Assembly: GCF_009727055.1 (NCBI RefSeq)
Contig: NC_052355.1
Coordinates: 8,114,990-8,178,989 of the forward strand
Direction of reading: 5' to 3'
Length of the DNA stretch: 64,000 nucleotides
Source of the DNA: Benincasa hispida
Lineage: Eukaryota; Streptophyta; Magnoliopsida; Cucurbitales; Cucurbitaceae
Shown: piece after piece, positions 1 through 12,000 of the stretch
Position numbering within the stretch: the stretch's first letter is position 1
Layout of the letters: every line of letters starts with the position of its first letter
Position numbers and translations under genes: made by a program
The notes under the pieces: generated by a model
Told to the model about the DNA's origin: nothing
Seen by the model: only the letters and a program-made list of their open reading frames with translations
Database searches by the model: none

Positions 1-835
1 TAAGCAAGTGTTCACTAGAGATAGGAGTAATCTTATGTCAGCCAGGTTTATGCGATTACCTTGTCTTATGAGTGCATCATTAATCATTTAAGAATACTTG
101 GGAGAGTAGTCTAAAAATGAAATCTAAGTCTCGGGAGAGCGGATTGAATCGCATAAGCAAGATTGGGAACATAGGAATAAGCTTCGTTTGCTATTACACA
201 ACGTATGCACCCTACGGATAGGATATTGCATGCGTCCAGAAGTAGGATACGGTGGTATGTGGTCATCACGCTTATGTGTTAGAGCATATGAGCAAGTTAT
301 GGAGGCTTAGAAATAGGCTTCTCAACACTATCACATATACATCGCATGCGTCCTAGAATTAGGCACAAGTGTGTGTAGCATGATCGCATAGCTTGCGTTG
401 GCTGGGGTTGCCCTTGCGGTCAAGCTCAGTGTTGCAATGAAGACATCCTTACCATTTTATCTATTTGTCCATGCATTTTACTACGCGTCAACAGTTGTCG
501 TGTCTCTACCTCTCATTCATACTTCCAATGTTTTTTCGGTTAGTTAGGAGTAGGAGTAGTACTTAGCTTATCACACCCATCATTCTTTTATTTATCCGCC
601 ACAAACACATTACCTAGCATTTAGCTAGAAGTACCTGAGTTCGACCTCGGATCACCTGAAAAATTTGCATTCGCATTATACTTGGCGAGAGCGCAAGAAA
701 ACTTATGACACGAATGCATGGTCAGTGCATATGAGATCAACACATACATTCCATTCCAACGCATGACCACCGACGCATGAGAACCAACGCATAACCTAAG
801 ACATGCATCGCATAAATGCGTTCACTAATTTTTCA
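1..835. repeat. Gypsy-like LTR/UTR block, copy 1
   Basis: Non-coding block rich in GCATGCG and CGCATTT words. Its clearest landmark is at 637-721, beginning GTTCGACCTCGGATCAC and followed by TTATACTTGG and GCAAGAAAACTT. Nearly the same passage recurs in the same orientation at 2079-2160, so the two blocks form a direct repeat about 1.44 kb apart. The wording resembles LTR or leader sequence of plant gypsy (Athila-like) elements. That assignment is inference; the direct repeat is seen directly. No open frame of note. Confidence 0.45.
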
Positions 836-1540
836 TCAACAAGCCCCTTCACCACTCCCACTCCTGCACATTGTGGAGAAAAAAAGAGGGGGGACTTAAA
901 ACTCTCTCACTAAAACCGTTATTTAAAAATAAAATTAATTTTAATAATAAACCTTGGTGGTTTATCTCTTCACGAGTCGTCGGCTCTCTCAAATAAATAC
1001 TTAATATTATAATGTATTAAATACATTATAGTAATTATATCATAATAATTAATTATCTCAATTAATTTAAACAATTCAAATTAATCCAAAAGTTGTTTCT
1101 TATTAAATCCTATTGAGCTACCGAGGGGACCTCATGGACCTGTAGTTTGAAGCATCAATTCAATTATTCATCATCCGTAAACTATCGGGCACTCCACTAA
1201 AGACCGAAAACTGCACTCTTTGCACTACAAATATATTTCTGTATCTATTGGATATAACCAATCAACAATACAATGACCCTTCACACAATGCTCATAAGTA
1301 CAATGGACAAAAATTACCGTTTTGCCCCTGTAGTTACATCTAACTCCTTAATTACCACCGATCCCTCTAATGAACAATAAATCATAGTTCAACTATGATC
1401 AAACCCCTCTTGGGCTAAGAGAGAGTCTTTACCAGTTAATATCATTATCATGTTCATCTTCATCTCTCTGTTCATCATAATGCATTCATCTTCCATTTCT
1501 CTCACCATGAGTAACTAAACCTCCAGGGTGTGGGGGAAGG
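836..1540 (-). mobile_element. Copia LTR fragment (family B), truncated both ends
   Basis: From about 1081 to 1430 this matches, block by block, the LTR core found again near 6130-6530, 7860-8280, 14460-14900, 32670-33100 and 41280-41720. Shared phrases include GAGCTACCGAGGGGACC, CCGTTTTGCCCCTGTAGTTAC and CCTCTAATGAACA. The phrase order shows the element's own sense strand is minus. Neither the TGAAGGAAC-like edge nor the CCCAACA-like edge is present, so it is an internal LTR piece lodged between the two gypsy-like blocks. Outer edges are approximate. Confidence 0.6.
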
Positions 1541-2330
1541 ATTGAGAAAGTAAGTTAATCCATGTTGAAAAAGTCAGCTAAGTTTAATTAACGCATGCTC
1601 AATGGCATCTTCACTTGTGAGAGCAGAAGTGAAGATGCTAATCCACCTCTTGAAATAAGGTTGATAGAATGTGTTAACTAAAGCAAGAAGTATTTCCAGA
1701 GATGGAAGCAACCTTGCGGTCGCAAACGTTCATCCCTGATCATCATAGAGATATGGTGACGCAAGCAATCACCAAGAGGTGTAAGCCAAGAGAAGACGAA
1801 ACCTTAGTTGCATCCTCAACATGATCGACAAACTTGCGATGTTCTTTACCCAAACCCATTCTCACTCTAATTCGATTCACAAGACTTGCCATCACATTCC
1901 ACAACTTCAGATTTATTTACCTGCTTATTTATTTACCATCGCATTTTACTATTAACTTGTTTATTCATTTACCATCGCATTTTACTCTTTACATCGCATT
2001 TTACTTTTCAGCAACTCACAATATTAATTTGATTACGGTCGCATATATCACACCATTATCTCATTAACATCGCAATCCCCGTGTTCGACCTCGGATCACT
2101 CTGAGAAACTTGCGGTGGAATTATACTTGGTTTCAACGCAAGAAAACTTGTGACATGCATACACTACATGAACGCATTCTATAGAGTTTTGTAGCATCGC
2201 ATATATTATCTAGAAGCGTGATTAAGACAATGCAATGCATATCATACACATCATCAATCTTTTCGGTGGCATTACATCCGCCGCAAAGCAACAAGTTTTT
2301 GACCCACAACAGTAGGTCTCATGAATATCT
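1541..2330. repeat. Gypsy-like LTR/UTR block, copy 2
   Basis: Second copy of the GTTCGACCTCGGATCAC landmark (2079-2160). Just before it, 1929-2012 holds a short run of the word ACATCGCATTTTACT or ACCATCGCATTTTACT, repeated three times with AT-rich spacers. The open frame of 77 codons here (1834-2067) is low complexity (many Phe, Ile, Leu) and I do not regard it as a gene. Confidence 0.4.
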
Positions 2331-4179
2331 CATCAAAAGTATCGCAAAAAACTTTAAAAGATCTATGATGACTATAAAACTCTAGTTAGAATTATAGTGT
2401 AATTAATTACCCTAAAATGCCACCGTTTGGATTTTCAGTTACACTACAACTAATTCTGCCATTTTCACATTTTTTAGCATAAATGCTAATTTTCTCCTAA
2501 ATCCCTACACTTTCGAATTTTAGAAATAGAAGGTAATCTTTTTTAAAAATCAAATATAATTTTTTTTTCAAATATCATGTTTGATCTTATCTTCAATTTC
2601 GAATTTTATTTTATCTAATTTTTCATTTTTCGTCTATTTCTTACCGATTTTATTTTTTGTTCTCAATAGACGATAAGTCTACTTTGGAGGGGTGACTTAA
2701 CCAATCAAATCCATTGGTGCATAGATGGAAAGCTTAACTTAATCGACCATCGACCAAGAGTTAAGTCACAAAATCTCTTCTTTCCAAAGTGATTCATATT
2801 GATCCATTATGAAAAGGTATGCCAAGCATGTAGAAGGTGTTGACATTAACAAGTTTGCTTCGGGGATTCTATTCATGACCGCACCATTGTTGGCGGAGGA
2901 GTCGATTTTGGAGAGGGAAATGATGGCAACTTGGTTGGAAAAGAGGTTAGTGTAGAGTCTGACCAATCGATAATTTGTAGATATTTATTTTAATTACAAT
3001 ATAATTACGAATATTTTGTAATCTCATTTGTATGGTTGAGGATAATTTAGACTTTTATAAATTCGTTTACATTTTACTTTTAATTTTTTTTACTATTTTT
3101 ATGAATGAAATTATGGTTTTCAATTTTAAAATGAAGAGTTAAAATTTACCATTCTTCTGGTCAGAGCTTTCTTAAAATCTTGAATCCGAAATCTTTTCCG
3201 ACAAAATCCTAATACCGAACAAGGCAGAATGGATAATTATCAAATGGACTTGCCGTTGGGTCATATTTTCAAAGAGAGATTGTGTCAAATAGAACTCAAT
3301 TTTAGGCTACATTTTTTAAAATGTCTTGAGAAACATTTTCTTTTTTTTACTGTTTTTTATTATTAAATTGGGAGTTCTAAATATTTCAATTATGTAGTTT
3401 ATTTTTTTAATTTGGCAGGTTTCAGAAGCAGCATATAAGGAGTTGTATTTTTTCTTTTCGGGTTGGAAATTTTCAAACACATTATTCCTTTTAAGATTTT
3501 ATTTTTTGTGAGAAAATTACAAAACATAAATTTTTGTTATTTTTGTTATTTTATATTTTTTAAATAAATAAAAACAATGAAATAAAATTTTCGTCATACA
3601 TAGTTTTTTTTTCCGTTAAATTTTCTCCTTGGAAGCTAAAAAAGGGATTCTTGAATAAAAAGAGTAATTTATTCTAAAGAAAAGTTTGAAAATTGAATTG
3701 AAAATGTTTATTTGGCCTAAAATAAGAGCTTAGCTAAATAGACCTTCAAACTCTATTTAAATATTGCAATTTTTTTTTTTTTTGCCCAAATATTCGTATC
3801 CTCAAAGTGGCCAAAATTAAGCCTTTGGGAAATTGATGCAAACACATAAGATAGAAAATCAAATTATGGACCATATTAATTTTTATTGACGAAGATGAAA
3901 TTATCGCCCAAATTGCAATATTTGTTGCAATTTTTGAAATACATCCACACATATGAATGTGGATAAAATTCGAAAAGGGGCATTTATTAGAGAAGAAATT
4001 TCAACCGATTAAATTTCACCATGTTATCACAATAAAAGTCAATTTTGTGAACTTTACAATTAGTTAAGAATCACTGTGTCCCTAAATTTAAACTTAGAGA
4101 CAAATAAATGACAATCTAAAAAATGACACATTTCTCCTTTCTAGCTATCTGATCACAAAGATAGACTTGTCGAATTCAA
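2331..4179. other. AT-rich intergenic stretch, mostly featureless
   Basis: About 1.85 kb of AT-rich sequence with homopolymer runs, for example T tracts near 2559-2569 and 3769-3783. I see no transposon ends, RNA gene or family-level protein similarity. The only item is the small open frame at 2809-2955, listed separately. Confidence 0.6.
2809..2955 (+). other. 48-codon ORF, possible exon fragment, unrecognised
   Basis: ATG at 2809, TAG at 2953-2955. The protein begins MKRYAKHVEGVDINKF and has a hydrophobic stretch followed by an acidic, helical-looking tail (AEESILEREMMATWLEK). The composition is balanced, unlike its low-complexity surroundings, and base composition rises in GC across it. 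This could be a captured exon or a gene relic. I cannot name the family. It is short enough to be chance. Confidence 0.2.
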
Positions 4180-4880
4180 CAATGATTAAGCTTGGACCAT
4201 AATCGATAAATTTGACTAGTGGTTTGATTGGATCTGAAATTATAAATTGGATCGGTCCAAGAAAATTAAGTAGCTTCGGTCTAAAATCCAATCAAATTCA
4301 AGTGCATGGTAAAATTTTGGAGCTAAAGAAAAGATTGGGTGCAAATCTAACCTTAGCCTAAGTCTAGGTCCAATTATTAAGCCCAAAAGACAATCAAGTC
4401 CAAACTCATTTAAAGGCACATGGAAACTATATAAATAGGAGCTTTACCCTTCATTTTGAGAGGGAGATTGGAAGAACTGAAGACTAAAACTCTAAACACT
4501 GAAGTTTTGGACACCAAAACTCTTAACCTCTAAAGCTCTAAAGATTGAAGCTCTTAATCTTTGAAGCTTTGAAGACCGAAGCTCTCAATCTCTAAACCCC
4601 TAAAGATTGAAGCTCTCAATTTTTTAATAATCGAAGATCGAAACTCTCAAGTTATGAAGAATTGAACACCAAAGATTTCAAGCTCAAAAGACCGTAGCTC
4701 CAAAACTTTGAAGCTCTAAAGGTCCAAAGGTTGAAGCTTTGAAAATCTAAAGAACACAACTCTCCTGGAGCTTTATTACTACCATGTCCTCCAAGACACT
4801 GTGAGCTTCTGTGGTAGCCTTTGCAAAAATAGATTCCCATATACCATCATCTAAGATGGATTTGTGTTGCTAGCCAATCT
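4180..4880 (+). mobile_element. Probable gypsy LTR remnant (+ orientation)
   Basis: A promoter-like TATA box (4429-4436) is followed by about 250 bp of degenerate repeats of words such as AAGCTCTCAATCTCTAAAG and GATTGAAGCTC (about 4490-4745). Such repeats are seen in plant gypsy LTR R/U5 regions. The sequence then ends near the gypsy gag remnant. Edges are not defined by a target duplication. A 62-codon minus ORF here is a shadow of the repeats. Confidence 0.4.
4429..4436 (+). promoter_or_regulatory. TATA box of the gypsy-like LTR
   Basis: TATAAATA, followed within 30 bp by a likely transcription start region and then the CTCTAAAG repeat zone. Position relative to the repeats fits a U3/R boundary. 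Inference from motif and context only. Confidence 0.4.
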
Positions 4881-5087
4881 ATTGTAGAATAGTTGAATCT
4901 GCAACCAATTAGAATAGTCATATTGTGGTCACCTTCTGAGGAGATCCTCATATCCCTCCTAAACCTTAAACAACCGCTCAATGGGTTGTTGACTGAAAGT
5001 GGAAATCTTGTATCTTAATTTAGTGGTCTTAGCAGGTGGGAAACATTTGTTCCGTAATGCTTCTGCTAACTCATCTCACGTGGTAAT
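4880..5087 (-). pseudogene. Gypsy gag remnant, downstream half
   Basis: Read on the minus strand this gives a gag-like segment with TWDELAEAL followed by CFPPAKTTKLR. This is the retrotransposon gag signature of plant gypsy elements (usual form W-x-E-L ... F-P-P-x-K-T-x-x-L-R). The frame then decays. The upstream half of the same gag lies at 15924-16330 on the far side of the inserted solo LTR. Codons on both sides continue in register with expected gag order, so the solo LTR split one gene. The element is a relic with stops and cannot make a working capsid. Confidence 0.6.
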
Positions 5088-6845
5088 TGAAGGAACTCTT
5101 TAACAAGAGAGCCAGTGAGCGGAAGCAAGATTGTTCCAAAAACCATTGTGAAAGAACAACACATTTAAAAAAAAAAACAAGAACAATTATGCATCATCGA
5201 GTAAATTATAACATGCTTTCTTCTTAAAACAAACTAGAATTGAGTGACATACCTTTGAAGAACTCTTCTTTGTGTATTCCCTCGATCAACACTAGTCCAA
5301 CGTCCTAGCAAACTCAATCATGAGCACGAACGCAATGAGCAACCAGTGCAACTCACGAACTATCAGATCCTCGAACCCAGTCAAGTAAGACTCGATCCTC
5401 GACCCTCGAACAGAAACACTCGACACTACCACTCGCTTGCCTTGGTATTCTCAGTGTGAGAATCTAGGAGGTGTGGACTTTATGTGGATTTGGTAGAGGG
5501 AAGGAGGAACACAACGATCGAGTAAACGATCAAGTAAGTGGGAGAATGTCTAAGTCTATCATATAGATAGGGTACTTGATCGTTTAGTAAACGAGAAGCA
5601 GTCGTCTAGTAAACTCGATGCCTTGTCGTTCACTCTCCCAAAGGCTATCGTATAGACAAGGTACTCGATCGTCTAGTAAACGAGAAGCAATCGTCTAGTA
5701 AACTCAATGCCTTGTCGTTCACTCTCTCAAAGGCTATCGTATAGCTTTTTCTTTCACTCAATCGTTATGTTATGCAAAAATGAAAAAAATAAAACCTTTT
5801 CACTTTTATTCATCAGTTATTAAAACTGATAGTAACTTCCCACTCAAACACGGTTAAAGGAGAAAATAATAACCAACCAAACAATTATCTCATAATTTTT
5901 TTTATTATAAATAAATATAATAAAAAATTTATCATATTATATTTATAACTTATAGTTTTAATATCACATCATATGTAATATTTAAACCGTAGTTCTTTTC
6001 TCCTTTATGACATTTAATATAAATCATATTTATATTAATTCCTCCACTTAATGTATCTAATACATTAAATCAATTATATCACATATAATTGAATCAATTT
6101 AATTATATCATATATAATCAAATTCCCTCTTGTTAATTTGAACACTTCAAACTAACCCAAAAACTGATTCTCAACTTGAATCCATTGAGCTACCAAGGGG
6201 ACCTTATGGACCTATAGCTTGAAACTCCAAAGTATGTGAATAACTAACTAAACTCTTTAATCACAATATCCACCATCCGTTAACGGCCGAGCATTCCACT
6301 AACGACCAACAGCTGCACTCTTCGCACTACAGATATATTTCTGTGTCCATTGGATATAACCAATCAATAGTACGATGACCATTCAAAAATCACTTGTAAG
6401 TACAGTTGGGCCAATTTACCGTTTTGCCCCTATAGTTACATCTAACTCCTTAAGTACCACTGATTCCTCTAATGAATAATATATCATAGTCATACTATGA
6501 GTGAACACTTCTCGGGCTATGAAAAAGTGTGGCACCACATTGTTCAAGCACGAAATCAGCCCTTAAGGGAGTAATCTATCTACTTACCCCTGCTTCGAGA
6601 AAGAAGTGAATTTCATCTTGTGTAGCTGAGTTTCCAGTTCCCCAATTAGACAAATCCCCAAAGTGGTAGGTTTGAGTCGACGATCTGACCACTCGCATCC
6701 ATGCAAATCAAAAGACCGCCCCCATAGGTAGGAATTCATAACTCACTCAGGATTAAGGTCATGTTACCTATGGTCATCCTAGTGAAATGAAAGTCTCTGT
6801 CATGAACGTGTTATATAACAAGAGTAAAAATTTCATGGTTTGGTC
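5088..6845 (-). mobile_element. Copia solo LTR (family B), left part
   Basis: Begins TGAAGGAACTCTTTAAC, matching the LTR edges at 31665 and 40288. It runs through the shared LTR core to 6845, where element 1 interrupts it; it resumes at 15522 and ends at 15923. No primer site or polypurine tract lies outside either end, so this is a solo LTR. The flanking 5-mers are GTAAT (5083-5087) and ATAAT (15924-15928), a one-mismatch target duplication. Reconstructed length is about 2.16 kb, like the 2.1-kb LTRs of element 3. Confidence 0.75.
5563..5740. repeat. 89-bp tandem duplication inside the solo LTR
   Basis: Two units, 5563-5651 and 5652-5740, differ at only a few bases. Each carries several near copies of the motif GATCGTCTAGTAAAC and TATCGTATAG. 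The duplication is absent from the related LTRs of element 3, so it arose in this copy or its subfamily. Confidence 0.8.
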
Positions 6846-8919
6846 TGAAGGAAATTGAACACGAGGATTTCCATGAGTAGCAGAAAGAACATTCCAAATT
6901 ACAATCATATATGAACTTTACAATTATAGTCATAAACAGAAACATACAGTTATGCATTCACTAAAGAAATTATAACATGATACTACAAATGATCAAGGAG
7001 AAACTCTGCACACATTTGCAGACTCATCAGCAAGCCCCTTGATCACGAACGCTCGAACACAGCACCACAACAACCACGCAAACAGTCTTCATCCAACACG
7101 ACCGCAACATAGCACGATCATCGCACACTCGAACTCAACGATCGCTCTTCGGTCATGAACACACCAACACCACGAAAAACTCCATCCATAAACCTCTGAT
7201 AGTGTCGAGTTGAGTATGACACCACCAAGAAGGCTACCTTGGTATCTCGTGTTGAGAATCCAGAGGGTAGGCTCTGTGTGGACTTGGTTTTGAGGCAGAC
7301 GAAGAAAGAAACAATAATCGTGTAAACGATTGAGCAAGTGGGAGATGGTTGACCTATTATATAGGTCAATGCCCAATCGTTTAGCAAAAACTAAGCGATC
7401 ATCTAGCAAAAGCTATGCGATCATTTAGCTAGCTCCATGTTGTCGCTTAATTAATCCTATTTACTTGACAACTTCCGTGAGATTATTTTCCGAGAGAGAA
7501 AATCTCAAATTTGTTTTTTGCAACATTACTAAAACTAGGAAAAACAATTTTCCTTTTATCTCATGGTACCATGAAACCACCATAACCTCTCACTCATTTG
7601 GTTATTAGAGAAAAAAAGTTGATTATTAACAATATTAATATTATTATAAATATAAATGATAACTAACTTATCATTACTTATATTTATAAATCTATAGATT
7701 CTTAATATTTCATACTCATGAAACATATAAACCATAGCTCTTTTTCTATCCCATGGCACTTAATGCAAATCTTATTTACATTAATCCTCCACTTGATGTA
7801 TCTCATACACCATACCGATCATATCATATACAATTGAAATATCTCTTGTAAATTTGAACATTTCAAATCAACACCAAGAACTGATCCTCAACTGAATCCA
7901 TTGAGCTACCAAAGGGACCTTATGGACCTGTAACTCGAAGCTCCAACGGTACGTGAATAACTGACTAAACTCTTTAGTCACGGGATTCACCATCCGTTAA
8001 CTGCCAGGCACTCAACTAAAGACCGATAGCTGAACCCTCCTTAACACAGATATATTATGTGTCCATCTTAACCAATCAATAGTGCGACAACCCTTTACAG
8101 ATCATTCGTAAGTACGGCTCAACCAATAACCGTTATGCTCTTGTTGTTACATCTAATTCTTTAAGTACCATTGAATCCTCTAATGAACATAAGTCATAGT
8201 CCTACTATGACTGAGTCCTCTCTTCCAAAGAGAAGTTGTGGTCACTATGTTCAAGTCCCGGAATCAACCCTTAGGGGAGTAATCTCTCTACTTATCCTTG
8301 CTTCAAGAAAGGAGTGAATTCCATCTTGTGGATTGAGTTCCCAGCTCCCAGATTAGACAAGTCCCCAAAATGGTAGGAATGTTGAGTTGGCAATCTGGCC
8401 ACTCTCACCATACTAATCAAGGGACCGCCCTCAAAGGCAGGAGTTCTCAAAACACTCAGGATTGAGATCGTGTCACCTATGATCGTTTAGGTGAGATGTA
8501 AGTCTCTAGTATCAATGACGTTTTATTCAGAGTCTAGTCTTCTCGTGGTCCAGTCTTATACAAACTCTTTGTATAGAATACCCCCGCTCGCATGTCTCCA
8601 CATGAATGGTCAAGATCTACGATCTGTAGTAGTTTCCAACACTTGCAAACCTCTACAAAGCGGGCCACATCCATAGTGTCACCAGGATCAAGTATCCCAC
8701 CTTAATCCTTATACTACAGACCTATTTATGTTATCACTTAAGGCATGATCCACTTGTATATCATATATACATACTTAAGTTTACATAAAATAACCATGGA
8801 GCTTTTTTTTTTGGATATGAGTATATGCCTAAATGAAATAACATTTATTTTATTCATAAAACAATATGCATCCTTACAAACAACGAGACGTCGGGAGAAT
8901 TAGGACACCAATCCCAACA
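6846..8919 (-). repeat. 3' LTR of element 1
   Basis: 2074 bp, bounded on the plus strand by TGAAGGAAAT and ATCCCAACA, thus TG..CA on both strands. A minus-strand TATA-like stretch (CTATATAATAGG) lies at about 7352-7364 and is flanked by AAACGATTG and CGATCATTTAG motifs. Several 60-106-codon frames inside it are not genes. Confidence 0.85.
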
Positions 8920-8936
8920 ATCTCCCACTTGTCCTA
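8920..8936 (-). promoter_or_regulatory. Polypurine tract of element 1
   Basis: On the minus strand AAGTGGGAGATTG directly precedes the TGTTGGG start of the 3' LTR. This is the normal site where plus-strand DNA synthesis starts in LTR retroelements. The same AAGTGGGAGATTG wording precedes the 3' LTR of element 3. Confidence 0.7.
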
Positions 8937-9026
8937 ATGACTCGAGAGACTAATGTACAATACAATATAAAACATGTACAATATACAATAAATTAGGGCA
9001 TACCCCAGTATTATCTCCCACTTGCC

Positions 9027-12000
9027 CTAGAAAAGGTGTTGCATGTCCCACATACCCAAACTCTCCAGGTGACCCTCGAACACTTTAGTAGTGAGGGCAT
9101 TTGTAAAGGGATCAGCAATGTTGTGCTCCGACATGATCTTCGTGACTATCACATCACCGCGATACACAATCTACCTGATCAGGTGATATTTCCATTCTAT
9201 GTGCTTACCCCGATGATGACTCTGAGGTTCCTTCGAATTTTCCATAGCCCCACTGTTATCACAATAAAGTGTGATAGGAAAATTCATATTTGAAACAACT
9301 TCCAAATCAGGAAGGAATTTCCTCAGCCAAACAGCCTCCTTAGCTGCTTCACAAGCGATTACGTATTCGACTTCCATAGTGGAGTCCGTGATGCATCCTT
9401 GCTTGATGCTTCGCCATACTAGCCCTTTCATTCAGAGTGAAAACTAACCCCGATATCGATTTGTGAGAATCTCTATCGGTCTAAAAGTCAGAATCCGTGT
9501 ATCCTGTAAGGATTAGTTCCTTATCTCCATAAACGAGCATGTAGTCCCTCGTTCTTTGAAGATACTTGAGGATCGTCTTGACCGCCGTCCAGTGATCAAA
9601 TCCTGGATTGGATTGATACCGATTGACAATCCCTATTGCATAGCAAATGTTGGGTCTAGTACACAACATTGCATACATTAAGCTTCCTACAACTGAAGAA
9701 TAGGGAATCCGTCTCATCTCCTCAACCTCTTGAGATGTCTTAGGACATTGATCTTTAGATAAAACGATTCCATGCCCTGAAGGGTAATAAACCCCGTTTG
9801 GAATCCTGCATCATGTACCTGATCAATATTTGATCGATATATGATTCCCGAGATAGGGCTGACCGTTTGTTCTTACAATCTCGAAAGATCTAGATCCCTA
9901 GAATATACTGTGCCTCACCCAAATCTTTCATTTGAAATTGGGCAGCTAGCCATTTCTTAATGTCAGTCAAATACCTTACATCATTCTCAATGAATAGGAT
10001 ATTATCCACATACAGTACTAGGAAAGCTACTGAGTTGTTGATGATTTTCTTATAAACACAAGGCTCATCAACGTTTTGATTAAAGCTAAACGACTTGACT
10101 GAAGTTTCAAATCTGATGTTTCATGATCGAGATGATTGTTTGAGCCCATAAATGGACCTATTAAGCTTGCAAACCTTTTGCTCTTGATTTGGAACAATGA
10201 ACCCCTCTGGTTGAGTCATATACATGGTCTCCTTAAGATTACCATTAAGAAAGTGAGTCTATATTTCATAATCATAAAATATGGCTATGGACAGGAGAAT
10301 CCTGATAGACTTGAGCATGACAACCGATGAGAAAGTTTCCTCATAGTCAACTCCCTCGACATAGGTATAACCCTTTGCCACGAGTCGAGCCTTAAAAGTT
10401 TGCACATTTCCATCTACACCTCTCTTTTGCTTATAGATCCACTTACACCTAATAGGTCTTACCTCATCAGGTGGATCAACAAGCTCCCAGAAGTTATTGA
10501 AGTACATAGATTCCATCTTCTAAATCCATTCATCTTTGTCAACATCCTCCATTGCTTTCTTAAAAGACAACAGATCCTCGACCCCATCATTCGAAATGAT
10601 GTTTTTGACTTCAGTTAAACCCATGTAGTGATCTGGTAGGTTCATAACCCTCCCACTACGTCGAGGCAGTCTCAACTTTTGAGCTAGTTGACTAGATGTT
10701 CCGACCTCAACAACTCTTGTTGATCTGTCGACTTGTTCAATAAATCTTGTTGAACCCTTAGCAGTCCCAGTCTCACTAGAAATCTCTTGCAAAACGATTT
10801 TACTTCGTGGCTTATGATTCTAAATACGGTCTTCTTTCAAGAAGATAGCATTTATAAAAATAAACACTTTGTTCTCACTCAGATCATAGAAGTATCCACC
10901 TCTCTTTTCCTTGGGGTAGCCTACAAAGAGGCAGACCTTTGAACGTGGTTCCAACATCTTTGGGTTAGTCACTAGCACATGTGCTGGACAGCCCCAAATC
11001 TTGAAGTGGTGTAAAATACCTTTACGACCTCTCCACAACTGAAAAGGTATTTCAGAAACACTTTTCGTGGGAACACTGTTTAAGATATTGCAGTCTCCAC
11101 TGCAAAACCCCAAAACGAGTCTAGAAGATGAGCATAACTCATCATAGATAGAACCATGTCCAACAAGGTTCTGTTTCTCCTTTTTGATACACCATTTTAC
11201 TGAGGTGTACTAGGGGCCAAGAGTTGGGACGCAATACTATGTTCTATCATATAGTTCTGGAATTGGAGGTCCATATACTCTTCACCACGATCAGATCATA
11301 GTGTTTTTATCTTCTTACCTAACAAGTTTTCAACTTCAGCCTTATACTCCTTGAACGTGTCAAGAGCTTCAGACTTACGTTGCATTAGGTAGAGATACCC
11401 GAACCTTGAATAATCATCTATGAAAGAGATGAAATATTCATACCCACCTCGAGCTCTAACATTCATCGTACCATAGAGGTATGAATGTATAAGTACTAAG
11501 GCTTCCTCGGCTCTATAACCTTTTCCAGTAAAAGGTCGTTTGGTCATCTTGCCTTCGAGGCATGATTCACATATCGACAAGGAGTTTTCTTCTAAACTCT
11601 TTAGAAGTCCATTTTTTATCAACTTCTCAATCCTATTAATGTTGATGTGACCTAATCTTAGATGCCAAATATGGGCGTTTAGGAGAAACCATTGGGCTTT
11701 TAGCTGTTATGGCCATACTGAACATTTCAGTATTAAACAAGGCTTTTATGACTAATTGTGGCCATACTGAACATTTCAGTATTAAACAAGGCTTTTATGA
11801 CTAATGACCTTAGTACATATAAGTTACTTTCCATTGAATCATAACCTATCTCCATTCCATTCTTGAAAATAAATACTTTATTCTTAGAAAAGGAGATGGT
11901 ATACCCTTGTTCAATGAGACAAGAGACTGAGATTAAGTTCCTCTTAATATGAGGAACTACGAAAACATTATCCAGTAATAGATAATGTTTCTTGTCAGCA

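Noticed and set aside
7089..7409. Pair of overlapping minus frames of 89 and 106 codons
   Set aside because: Lie wholly inside the LTR of element 1 and recur, shifted, at 13776-13997 in the other LTR; promoter/leader sequence, not coding.
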